Source of the DNA: Larix kaempferi
Lineage: Eukaryota; Streptophyta; Pinopsida; Pinales; Pinaceae
Assembly (NCBI GenBank): GCA_027924585.1
Contig: BSBM01000637.1
Span: 1,612,001 to 1,676,000 of the forward strand
Reading direction: 5' to 3'
Length of the DNA stretch: 64,000 bases
The number at the start of each line of letters is the position of its first letter. The stretch's first letter is position 1. The notes under the pieces are model-generated. The model ran no database searches, was not told the DNA's origin, and saw only the letters and a list, made by a program, of their open reading frames with translations. This document shows, piece by piece, positions 36,916 to 46,015 of the stretch. The position numbers and the translations under genes are program-made.

Positions 36916-38379
36916 TGTTGGGGCCAAGGTCGCAGCTATAGTAAAAGCTGCGAATTTTGAGAAAAAGCACGAGTATGGAAGGAAAGTGCTAATTTTGGGA
37001 CAAGCACTAAGTTTTTGGGTAAGAAGGAGACGGTGCACAGTACGGTGCCAGATGGATGATCTCAGCGCAGATCACGGACCGGAAATTGCGGAGCTCGCGC
37101 GCACGTCATCAAAGAATGAAGGTGGCTCAGCTACCATAATAAATAAGGCGATGGAGTAGAGGGCTCAGCTACCCTCATTTAAAGGCTTAGTACAGAAGTT
37201 ATGGTTGCTCGGATCAAGGAGGAGCAACGGACCAGAGCATTGAAGGCGAAGGACGATCGCCCATACCCACAATCTGCGCCGGAATTCACGGAGCCTGCAG
37301 GAAGCGGCGACGTGACTGCAAGCGGCGCCTACAGTACACCTAGCCATGTGCGTGGTTAGGGTTTTTGGGAATCACTGTTGGGAAAGGCCCACAGTTTTGT
37401 AAAGGTGTGACCGTCATGGCCACCTATATAGATGAATCATTGTAAGGGGTAGAGGGTTCTTCCTCCCTTCCTTCAGTTCCTTCCTTTTGGAGAGTTAGAG
37501 AGTTAGATGCTAGACTGTTAGAGAGCCAGTCTAAAGGATAGATCATGTGTTGATTATCCTTCACTGTATTTTCTACCCGGTGTGTAGAACTAGAGAGAGG
37601 AAATCGGATAGCCGAGGAGCTAATCCCTGAGTTGCCAGACAGTCTGAGTCGACGTCTGTGCCTTTGTAATCTCCATAGAGAGGAGACAAGCTTGAGAGAA
37701 GGGCTCCCAGCTGTGTGCGTGGAGTTTCCTGTAAGTTCTAAGGCTGCAGCTGTGTGCGCAGCATATTGTATAACTCTATCATTTTCCGGTTAATATAAAA
37801 CTCCTGAGGACGTGGTTTTCCTCGAGGAGATGAGCTTCACTTATATCTTCTTGTTATAATGTTGCGTGAATGACAACTATTTAGAGTTCATTATTTGTGT
37901 ATGCAAGACTTCTGTCTTATCTTTGTGACTGTTTGAGCAAGTTGGAAAGATCCCTTGATAACTATAAGCGTCTTAAGTACTAAAGGGGTAGTAACGCACG
38001 GTCGCTGCGGCGAGAGCAGACTGCGTTACTGCGCTAGATGCGAAGGGCGAGGAAGTATTTAGCGCGTCGACCCAAGGAATAGTTTCCTGCTGCGTTAGAG
38101 AGAAGAAACTGCGCAGTAGACCTGCCAAGGAAGGGACCCACGCAGCTGCGCCGAGCGGCCTGCGGGAAGGTCCGACCGCCGATTTCACAGGAGCCATTTA
38201 AGGAAGAGCTATCTCCGCGTCACCCCGGTTAAGGAAACCTGATTCCTTAACCCCCCCATAGCCACTTCGGGTGAGACCTCGAGCTGCCGCGCAGCTCGTT
38301 GCCGAGAGGGCCAGTGCGCCAAGGGGTTTTGTTGCTGCGCCTCATTAAAACCCGGGTCTGCCCAAGAAAGCAGCCAACA
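36916..38379 (+). repeat. Element D 5' LTR
   Basis: 1,464 bp, TGTTGGGG to CCAACA, identical in length to 48,878-50,341. TATA lies at about 37,423-37,431. Short open frames inside are not supported as genes. Confidence 0.97.
37423..37431 (+). promoter_or_regulatory. TATA box of D 5' LTR
   Basis: CTATATAGA lies about 510 bp from the LTR start and is repeated in the 3' LTR at 49,385-49,393. It probably drives the genomic RNA. Confidence 0.6.
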
Positions 38380-38775
38380 AATGGTTCCGTTGCCGCGTGA
38401 GCGAGACTTCTTATTCCAATGACGCGCGAGATAGAACAGTGCAACAAATGGTTCCGTTGCCGCGTGAGCGAGACTTCTTATTCCAGTGACGCGCGAGATA
38501 GAACAGTCCAACAAATGGTTCCGTTGCTGCGCGGATGAGACTTGTTCTTTCAGCGACGTGTGAGATACTGTTGGAGTCAACAAATGGTTCCGTTGCCTAG
38601 TGACCAACAAATGGTTCTGTTGTCTTATGACTTTTTGATCACATTACTTCCATGGCTTTGAACCCTGTTGATTGAGCCAACAAATGATTCCTTTGCCTTG
38701 CGACTTGTTGCTGTAAGACTTACTAGTCACGCGACATCTGAGACTGTTGCTGAAGACAACATAAGGTTCTGGTAC
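38376..38775 (+). repeat. Reiterated LTR-end/PBS units in the D leader
   Basis: CAACAAATGGTTCCGTTGCC, that is the last LTR bases plus the primer site, recurs near 38,376, 38,442, 38,509 and 38,578, with weaker copies at 38,605, 38,678 and 38,757. The first three units are about 66 bp and share CGAGACTTCTTATTCCA and GACGCGCGAGATAGAACAGT between the PBS-like parts. Confidence 0.9.
38382..38395 (+). promoter_or_regulatory. Element D primer-binding site (tRNA-Glu type)
   Basis: TGGTTCCGTTGCCG lies two bases after the LTR. From memory it is complementary to the 3' end of plant tRNA-Glu, whose acceptor end reads GGCAACGGAACCA. It is the first of several similar units in the leader. Confidence 0.7.
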
Positions 38776-38798
38776 ACTGAGACTTGCTCAGCTAACAA

Positions 38799-39284
38799 AT
38801 GTGTTACTGGAATCCTACAGCTAAGGAAATTGGAGATTGGTTTGATTTAAAGGCTAAAGAGTTTGCTGAACAAGAAAATAGAAGCCCTACGCTTCAAACA
38901 GAAGATTGGTTACAGAAGTATATTTATGCTGACCTTTACGAAATTTTCTTTGTTACGTTTGCATTGGAGTTACACGCTTGGATAGCCAAGTTAGCAGATT
39001 CTAGACCTACGCTGCATGTTGATCGACCCGTCACGTGGACGCCTGAGCTAGCTAGTATTGTGAAACGGATAGACAATCCTGTGTCCCGCGCAGTAGACTT
39101 TTGGTTGAATAGTCTACTGGAAGGTTTTATTACCGAATTTGCAGTCGATACAAGAAAGAGTTTCAGTGAAGCTGAGAGGAGTTTCTTCCAAGTACACAGA
39201 GGTAAGTTCTTAAATTCTCTGAACTTATGGATTAAAATGCTTCTGTATGAAAAAGGAAAGCTATGTATTGCTTCTGATGAATAG
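38799..39284 (+). CDS. Element D ORF0, 161 aa, upstream of gag and in the same frame
   Basis: An uninterrupted frame starts MCYWNPTAKEIGDWF. It is a compact, mostly helical-looking protein with WLQKYIYADLYEIF, ELHAWIAKLAD, VTWTPELASIVKRID, AVDFWLNSLLEGFITEF and WIKMLLYEKG. No known domain is recognised. It ends in UAG at 39,282-39,284; four codons later, in the same frame, comes the gag methionine at 39,297. Gag-pol might therefore be made by readthrough, reinitiation or an internal start. The decayed element A keeps a clear homologue at 61,200-60,761 (AVEFWLDSLLEGYIIEF), so the protein is conserved in the family. Some plant elements such as Ogre also carry an ORF before gag; I see no direct similarity claim to make. 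Confidence 0.8.
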   Translation: MCYWNPTAKEIGDWFDLKAKEFAEQENRSPTLQTEDWLQKYIYADLYEIFFVTFALELHAWIAKLADSRPTLHVDRPVTWTPELASIVKRIDNPVSRAVDFWLNSLLEGFITEFAVDTRKSFSEAERSFFQVHRGKFLNSLNLWIKMLLYEKGKLCIASDE

Positions 39285-39296
39285 CATAGTCAAGTA

Positions 39297-42200
39297 ATGT
39301 CCGTAGATTCTGATAGTGATCCTGAAGTTATTGGTTGCACTCGTAGTGGAAAACGATATAAAGTAGGCCTTGACCAATATCCTTTTGAGTCTAGCCCAAA
39401 CGATAGCCAAGTCCCTAGAGCAAGCCATATAGAAAGACAAGGGAGTGCTCATATCCCGTATTACCCCTTTACACCGCAAAAACCAGACGGAGCTCAGTAT
39501 AATCCTACAGTAACACCTTCTAGTAGCCCACACGCTACTTCTAGTACCTCTGTACCACCTTTGTTTAACCATCCCGGAGGCACTGCTACAGTACCTCCAC
39601 CTCAAACCCGTGCAAGAAGGATGGGTGATGACATGAAACTACCAACGTTTAGAGGAACAGGGATAGAGGACCCTGAGCAGCACTGGTTCTTATGTGAAGC
39701 CATTTGGACAATTAAGCAAATTAATGATGATGCTGTTAAACTGGTTCAGTTAGCATCCACACTAAGAGAAAGAGCCTTGACTTGGTTCATGAAATACTCA
39801 GCAGCACAGAATAGGACGCTTGCCGAGGTAAGAAATGCCATGATTAGAGAATTCAAGAAACCTAAGTCAGAATCACAGTGTATAACAGAGCTCAAAGACA
39901 TCAAACAGTTACCTACAGAATCAGTATGGGACTTTGACCAGAAGTTCAAAGCTTTGATAGATCAAGTAAGCTTCGAGTTTGCACCACAGCAACATAAAGA
40001 ATGGTTCATTGCTGCGCTGCTCCCACACATTAGACTTCCTCTTATGCAACAGAATCTCAATACTCAGGAACAAGCTCTAGAAATGGCTATGAAACTAGAA
40101 GCTTCACCAATTGCAGGAACAAGCAACGATGTTGCGCATTTACAGAACCAATTAGCAAACTTAACCTTGCAAGTGCATGATATTAAGAAAGGCAAGGAGA
40201 TTAAGGAAGAAATTTGGTGTACAAAATGTAAAGCCCAAGGTCATTCAAAGGACCGTTGTCCTGTTTTCATAGACTATATTGCAACTGGAGCACCTAATCC
40301 TTTACCACAGGCACAAGGGCCTTGGTGTGAAATCTGCAGAACTAGAGGTCATAGACCACAAGAATGCCACTTACTTCAGAAATATGTACAAACTCCAAAG
40401 AATCTATATTGTAATTTCTGTAAATCAGTAGGTCATGATGAGAACAATTGTAGAGCATATGATCTTATGATAGAAAGAAAGCATGATGTTTATAGGGTAC
40501 AAGCAGAGACACAAGGACCCACAGCAGGTCCACCTTATGACCAACCTCGGGACGCCCGAGCAGCAAATTACAGAGGACGCGGACGCACAACAAACTTTGG
40601 TCGTGGAAGAGGACAGATCACTTGTTATAATTGCGGAGAACAAGGTCATTTTGCTAGGGATTGCCAAAATCCTACAACCCTCTGCAGATATTGTAAATCT
40701 TCTGACCATATCATTGAAGAATGCCCTCAGTTACAGGCTAAGATGCAAGCAAAGATACCACAGGTCAATCAGAATATCCAGTTGATTGGAGCAGAAAAAA
40801 GAGAACCAGACCCTACAGTTAATATAGTGACACGCAGTGGAGCTACCACTGGTGCGCAAGAGATGGGAACGGGAAAGCAAGCGACGCAATGGGTGCGCCG
40901 CGCTAACATTAAACCAGCCCCACTTAACCTACAGAAGCAAAAAGAAGCATTTAAGCAAGCTCAAGAGTATTTCTCAGATCCGAGAGCTTCAAGTTCTGCC
41001 GCAATTCCGCAGAACAATAGTAGATCGCAAGTGCTAAGACAAGACAACCTGGTACAAGAACAGGCCACTACAGCTGGAAGACCTGATGACGATAAGGAGC
41101 ATGCACTAGGCAGTGTTCATGCGTTCCTGCGACAATGTTTAAAATTGTTGCGCAATGAACAAGCAACTCTAGAACTCCAACACCTGTTAGATCAGTGCCA
41201 ACACTCTGCTTCGACGAACACACCACAGCGTGCTGTTCACCAGATTAGGAGTCATATTAGAACTGGAAAAGAGATGAGGCTTACAGCGCAGATTGGAGCA
41301 TTTGAAATGGACGAAGTCATGTTAGATTTGGGCTCAGAAGCCAATGTTCTCACTATGCAGACATGGGAACAGATGGGAAGCCCTCAGCTTACAAGATCCC
41401 CTATCCAGCTAAGACTCGCAAATCAGCAACGAGTCTCTCCATTGGGCAGATTACCCAATGTACCTATTGATATTGAAGGAGTAAGAAGCTCTGCAGATTT
41501 TGAAGTAATCAAAATTATGGATGATAGTAGACCATACCCAGCGCTGTTAGGAATAGACTGGGCACTTGATAATTTGGCTGTCATTAACCTGAAGAAAAGA
41601 CAGATGACCTTTGAGGATGACCAGATCAGGGTCATCGCACCTCTTGATCCTATTCAAGGACCAAGATATATAGAACCCATTCGCGCAGAAGAGGAAGCGC
41701 GCCACATGGAAAGCTTGTATCAGATGACCACTAACCACAGTGACTATGTCAACCCCACAGCAGACGGCCATATCAGCTGGCGATGTGACAGCTCGTGCAC
41801 ATCAGATTCAGATGCAGGATTGGAAAATTGGCAGAATCGTCTACATGAGGTTTCTGCAAGACGTTGCGCCATGATGACTAAATCCATTCGATGGATTAGC
41901 ACAGAATTAACTGACACTCCAACTTTTGATGGCTTAACTGAAGTAACTAAATTCATACAGGAATATGAACAAAAGCTTCCAGAACCGCAGCGCATCCAGG
42001 CACTGGATATAGCATTGCGCGCTACACCCGCAAGATGGTGGATTGCGCACAAGGAGAATATTCATACATGGAAAGACTGTCGCAGATTGATACTGCGCAG
42101 ATTTCAGGACACCACAGCCGAAGCGCTACGCAAATATGAAGGACAGAGTGACCCCAGGTCACACATTGAAGCATGTATTCAGCAATGGTCAGATATTCCG

Positions 42201-45200
42201 GAAGATGAATGGGTTCACCAATTCATCCACACATTAGATACAATTCCAAGGAATTGGTATACTGAAATAGAATTGCGCAAAGGCACTCTTACTTGGGCTC
42301 TTATGATAGAAAGTTTTCAACTTACATTCAGCTTTGAGTCAGAGCATCCAAGCATTGATCAGGCTCTGAAATGTATTAAAAAGAAGGTATTTGAACCAGG
42401 TCTAGTAACAGAATATTCCCAACCAGATTGGGCTGTCCAGATAGAACATGCCCTGGAATGCTATAACTTCACCGCTGAAGATGAGGAGGACGATCCTCGC
42501 AACATCAATATCCCAGAATCAGAAGGGACGCGCAATATTGAAGGTCCTCAGCTTGATATTCCTGCCATCGCAGAACACGTCAAGCTCAAGAAAGTTAACA
42601 TTGGTACAGAAGCTGACCCAAAGTTTGCTTCTATAGGAGATTATTGGGATGATGAAACCGTTGCGCATGTTTCAGATTTATTACGTGATTACCAGGATAT
42701 CTTTCCTACCAAGTTCACAGAAATGAAAGGCATCCTAGGAGACTTAGGAGTGATGCGCATACCTCTGAAACCAGACGCCAAGCCAGTAAAGCAGCGCCCA
42801 TACAGGTTGAACCCGCGCTACAAAGAAAAAGTCAAAGAAGAAATTGATAAGATGCTTGCAGCAGGTATTATTGAGCCAGTAGAGGAAAGCGATTGGATTA
42901 GTCCTATGGTGGTCCAAGAAAAGAAAACGAAAGGTGAAATAAGAATTTGTGTCGACTTGCGCAAACTCAATGATGCATCAGCGCACGACCCATTTCCCAC
43001 TCCTTTCACAGATGAAGTACTTGATAATGTTGGAGGACAAGAGGCTTACTCTTTCACTGATGGATTTTCGGGATATCATCAGATTAGAATCCATCCGGAC
43101 GACCGCCACAAGACTACTTTTGCAACTGAATGGGGCTCATTCCAGTATACGGTAATGCCCTTTGGTCTTAAAAACGCACCTGCTATCTTCTCTAGAGTTG
43201 TTGTTGCTGTTTTTAAAGAATTTATCCACAAGTTTTTAGAAGTCTATTTTGATGACTGGACTGTATTTGGTTTACTAAAGAACCATATTGCGAATCTGCG
43301 CATGATGCTAGAAAAATGTAGACAGCATCAGATTTCCCTTAACTTAAAAAAATGTATATTCTGTGCGCCCTTTGGTATTTTGTTGGGACATATTGTATGC
43401 AGACAAGGACTCTTGATGGATCCTGCGAAGGTTTCCATCATTGCTAATTTACCTGCGCCCAACTCAGTTAAGCAATTGCGCACTACATTGGGACATACAG
43501 GATACTACAGAAAATTCATCAAAGGATATGCAAGGATCACAGCGCCTATGGAAAGATTGCTGAAGAAGGATTCGAAGTTCCAATGGACAGAGGAATGCCA
43601 ACAGAGCTTGGACACACTTAAAGAAAAGATGATCACAGCGCCTATTCTAGTTTTCCCGGATTGGAGAAAACCTTTTCATGTTCATGTTGATGCTTCTTCC
43701 ATAGCATTAGGAATCGTGCTTACACAGTCTGGAGAAGGAAGTATTGACCACCCAATTGCTTACTCCAGCAGAAAGCTATCTACAGCTGAGAAGAACTACA
43801 CCACTACAGAACGGGAAGGACTAGCTATGGTGTATGCCCTACAGAAATTCAGACACTACCTGTTAGGAGCTCACTTTAAAATGTATACTGATCATTCTGC
43901 TTTGAAATATTTGGTCAATAAACCAGTTTTAGGAGGAAGGATTTGCAGATGGCTACTGCTCTTTCAAGAGTATGATTTTGAGGTTATTGTAAAGCCAGGC
44001 AGATTGAATGCAGGGCCTGACCATCTATCCAGAATAGAGTCAGGAGAGGAACCTACGAGTCTGGAGGACAATCTGCCTGACGCACAGTTGTTTTATATCC
44101 AAGCAGCAGACGAATATTATTCTGATATTCTTAAGTTTCTCACTACCGGACAAGCGCCGGCTGAGTTTACAATCCAGCAGAAGAAGCAACTTGTTGTCAG
44201 AGCCGCAGACTTCACTTTGATAGCAGGCCAGCTTTATAAGTTGGGCCCTGACGAAATTTTGCGCAGATGTATCTTACCACATGAAAAGAGCTCTATCATC
44301 GCAGAAGCGCATTCAGGTACCGCAGGAGGCCATTTCGCAGGAAAGCCGACTGCGCAGAAGATATTAGACGCAGGACTTTGGTGGCCGACATTGCACAAGG
44401 ATACTAAGGAATTCTGTAAATGTTGCGATGTGTGCCAGTGCACAGGAAAACCCTCAAGGAGAGATGAAATGCCGCTAAGACCCCAGATCACACTGCGTGC
44501 TTTTGATAAATGGGCCATTGACTTTGTAGGACCTATTAACCCACCAGGAAAAAGAACTGGCGCAAGATATATCATTACAGCTACTGAGTACCTCACCCGA
44601 TGGGCTGAGGCGAAGCCAGTTAAGAACTGCGACGCTGCTACTGCCGCGCAGTTCATTTTCGAGAACATTATCACTAGGTTTGGATGCCCAGTGATCCTCA
44701 TGAGTGATCAAGGTACACATTTCCTCAATGAGACTATAGAGGCCCTTACTGAAGAATTTCAAATTAATCACCATAAGAGTACACCCTACCATCCTCAAGC
44801 TAATGGTACGGTGGAAGCATTCAATAAGATCCTTGAGAATGCCCTGACGAAGATCTGTAATCAACAAAGAGATGATTGGGACCTTAGAGTCACAGCTGTA
44901 TTATGGGCTTACAGAACCACTTGCAAGAAATTAACAGGTCACACACCTTTCAGCTTGGTGTATGGACAAGAAGCAGTTATGCCCATGGAATACATTGTTC
45001 CCAGTCTCCGAATTGCGCAAATTACAGAAATGGCAGATCCTGACACTATGAATGAAAGACTTTCGCAACTGCTTTCTTTAGAAGAAGACAGACTTATGGC
45101 CGGATTTCATCAACAGGTACAGAAGGCAAGACAGAAAGCTTGGCATGACAGGCACATTAGGCATAAGCACTTTGAAGAAGGAGACTTGGTACTCCTTTAC

Positions 45201-45386
45201 GATAGTAAATTCATCAAGTTTCCAGGCAAGTTTCGTGTGCATTGGTTAGGCCCTTTTCAGGTAATAAAAATAACAGACGGAGGCGCAGTTCAGCTTGCGA
45301 AGCTGAATGGAGAACTACTACCTACAATGATAAACGGGAGTCGGCTTAAGCTTTATTGCGACGGCCACTCCGCCCTGTCGACATAA
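39297..45386 (+). CDS. Element D gag-pol polyprotein, 2,029 aa
   Basis: One open frame. By residue: disordered N-terminus 1-110; capsid 112-270 ([31 protein letters not shown]); five CCHC knuckles 308-476; protease about 655-790, with D677-L-G in place of D-S/T-G; a second capsid-like domain about 868-1015 ([40 protein letters not shown]); RT about 1165-1340 with YFDD at 1317-1320; RNase H 1455-1580 with D1465, E1507, D1532 and D1575; integrase zinc finger H1672, H1679, C1710, C1713; integrase core D1742, D1804, E1840 (35 residues between the last two); C-terminal GDLVLLYD and WLGPF tail. No chromodomain and no second RNase H are seen. It supplies capsid, maturation, reverse transcription and integration. 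Confidence 0.95.
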   Translation: MSVDSDSDPEVIGCTRSGKRYKVGLDQYPFESSPNDSQVPRASHIERQGSAHIPYYPFTPQKPDGAQYNPTVTPSSSPHATSSTSVPPLFNHPGGTATVPPPQTRARRMGDDMKLPTFRGTGIEDPEQHWFLCEAIWTIKQINDDAVKLVQLASTLRERALTWFMKYSAAQNRTLAEVRNAMIREFKKPKSESQCITELKDIKQLPTESVWDFDQKFKALIDQVSFEFAPQQHKEWFIAALLPHIRLPLMQQNLNTQEQALEMAMKLEASPIAGTSNDVAHLQNQLANLTLQVHDIKKGKEIKEEIWCTKCKAQGHSKDRCPVFIDYIATGAPNPLPQAQGPWCEICRTRGHRPQECHLLQKYVQTPKNLYCNFCKSVGHDENNCRAYDLMIERKHDVYRVQAETQGPTAGPPYDQPRDARAANYRGRGRTTNFGRGRGQITCYNCGEQGHFARDCQNPTTLCRYCKSSDHIIEECPQLQAKMQAKIPQVNQNIQLIGAEKREPDPTVNIVTRSGATTGAQEMGTGKQATQWVRRANIKPAPLNLQKQKEAFKQAQEYFSDPRASSSAAIPQNNSRSQVLRQDNLVQEQATTAGRPDDDKEHALGSVHAFLRQCLKLLRNEQATLELQHLLDQCQHSASTNTPQRAVHQIRSHIRTGKEMRLTAQIGAFEMDEVMLDLGSEANVLTMQTWEQMGSPQLTRSPIQLRLANQQRVSPLGRLPNVPIDIEGVRSSADFEVIKIMDDSRPYPALLGIDWALDNLAVINLKKRQMTFEDDQIRVIAPLDPIQGPRYIEPIRAEEEARHMESLYQMTTNHSDYVNPTADGHISWRCDSSCTSDSDAGLENWQNRLHEVSARRCAMMTKSIRWISTELTDTPTFDGLTEVTKFIQEYEQKLPEPQRIQALDIALRATPARWWIAHKENIHTWKDCRRLILRRFQDTTAEALRKYEGQSDPRSHIEACIQQWSDIPEDEWVHQFIHTLDTIPRNWYTEIELRKGTLTWALMIESFQLTFSFESEHPSIDQALKCIKKKVFEPGLVTEYSQPDWAVQIEHALECYNFTAEDEEDDPRNINIPESEGTRNIEGPQLDIPAIAEHVKLKKVNIGTEADPKFASIGDYWDDETVAHVSDLLRDYQDIFPTKFTEMKGILGDLGVMRIPLKPDAKPVKQRPYRLNPRYKEKVKEEIDKMLAAGIIEPVEESDWISPMVVQEKKTKGEIRICVDLRKLNDASAHDPFPTPFTDEVLDNVGGQEAYSFTDGFSGYHQIRIHPDDRHKTTFATEWGSFQYTVMPFGLKNAPAIFSRVVVAVFKEFIHKFLEVYFDDWTVFGLLKNHIANLRMMLEKCRQHQISLNLKKCIFCAPFGILLGHIVCRQGLLMDPAKVSIIANLPAPNSVKQLRTTLGHTGYYRKFIKGYARITAPMERLLKKDSKFQWTEECQQSLDTLKEKMITAPILVFPDWRKPFHVHVDASSIALGIVLTQSGEGSIDHPIAYSSRKLSTAEKNYTTTEREGLAMVYALQKFRHYLLGAHFKMYTDHSALKYLVNKPVLGGRICRWLLLFQEYDFEVIVKPGRLNAGPDHLSRIESGEEPTSLEDNLPDAQLFYIQAADEYYSDILKFLTTGQAPAEFTIQQKKQLVVRAADFTLIAGQLYKLGPDEILRRCILPHEKSSIIAEAHSGTAGGHFAGKPTAQKILDAGLWWPTLHKDTKEFCKCCDVCQCTGKPSRRDEMPLRPQITLRAFDKWAIDFVGPINPPGKRTGARYIITATEYLTRWAEAKPVKNCDAATAAQFIFENIITRFGCPVILMSDQGTHFLNETIEALTEEFQINHHKSTPYHPQANGTVEAFNKILENALTKICNQQRDDWDLRVTAVLWAYRTTCKKLTGHTPFSLVYGQEAVMPMEYIVPSLRIAQITEMADPDTMNERLSQLLSLEEDRLMAGFHQQVQKARQKAWHDRHIRHKHFEEGDLVLLYDSKFIKFPGKFRVHWLGPFQVIKITDGGAVQLAKLNGELLPTMINGSRLKLYCDGHSALST

Positions 45387-45959
45387 TATATTACTCAGGA
45401 ATGCAGATGCCCAGTGTAGTTGAAAGAGACATCGCATTTAGTCTACACGGAAGCTGCGACACACCCTCAGTTTCCAGCTTCCTGCGCAGTTCCTTGAAAT
45501 ATCCGCGCATCCTGAATAAAAATTGCTTGAGCAAAGCTTAGCAGTCCGCTCTGGCGAAGTTTTGCTTTGTGGACCATTGGACTATCGCTCTTGCGAAGTC
45601 CCCTTTCATAATTTGCCGCTGAAAAGAGTTTTGTTGTGGACCCATAGAGGCACGGTTTCCTAAGTTGAAATGACCCGCCGGAAAATTTTGAATTACAGCA
45701 GTTATGTAGCCGCGTTTGAATAAATGAAGGATAAGGCCGCTATTTAATTCTACCCGTTCCGACGGATTCGGCTTAATCTCCGAAAGATTTGCATTTAACT
45801 CAGGCGCCGAAAGCATTAGCTTCTCCCGGAAGGCTGTCAGAACCCGTCAATCACACTAAATGCACCGCTACGGCAAGGAGGATAGCATGTTGTCAACTCA
45901 TCTGTAGCCGCCTAATAGCTACGTAACCCCACTTGGTCGCATTTACTAACCCCGCTGGC
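45387..45959 (+). other. Element D intergenic region between gag-pol and ORF2
   Basis: About 570 bp with no conserved coding frame. It ends at the TATA box at 45,960. It may contain the upstream part of an internal promoter, or a splice acceptor for ORF2 mRNA; neither is proven by the sequence. Confidence 0.5.
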
Positions 45960-45967
45960 TATAAATA
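45960..45967 (+). promoter_or_regulatory. Internal TATA box before D ORF2
   Basis: TATAAATA lies within GGCTATAAATACCTCAC, 56 bp before the first in-frame ATG of ORF2 (46,016) and 248 bp before the second candidate start (46,208). A transcript starting about 30 bp downstream would contain the full ORF2. The same octamer core occurs at the matching place in element A. Confidence 0.6.
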
Positions 45968-46015
45968 CCTCACACTTGTATCAATTTCGGGTTACTGTCT
46001 CGAGTTGCATAAGTT

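Noticed and set aside
38209-38610. Minus-strand frame of 133 codons in the D leader
   Set aside because: It is open because the leader is made of tandem repeats; the translation is repetitive and antisense to the element.
38376-38775. CRISPR-like array
   Set aside because: The repeats are few and decayed, the spacers are themselves repeated, and the setting is a plant retroelement leader.
44234-44867. Antisense frames of 155 and 130 codons opposite D integrase
   Set aside because: They are shadows of the polyprotein, with no family similarity, and are not conserved in A.
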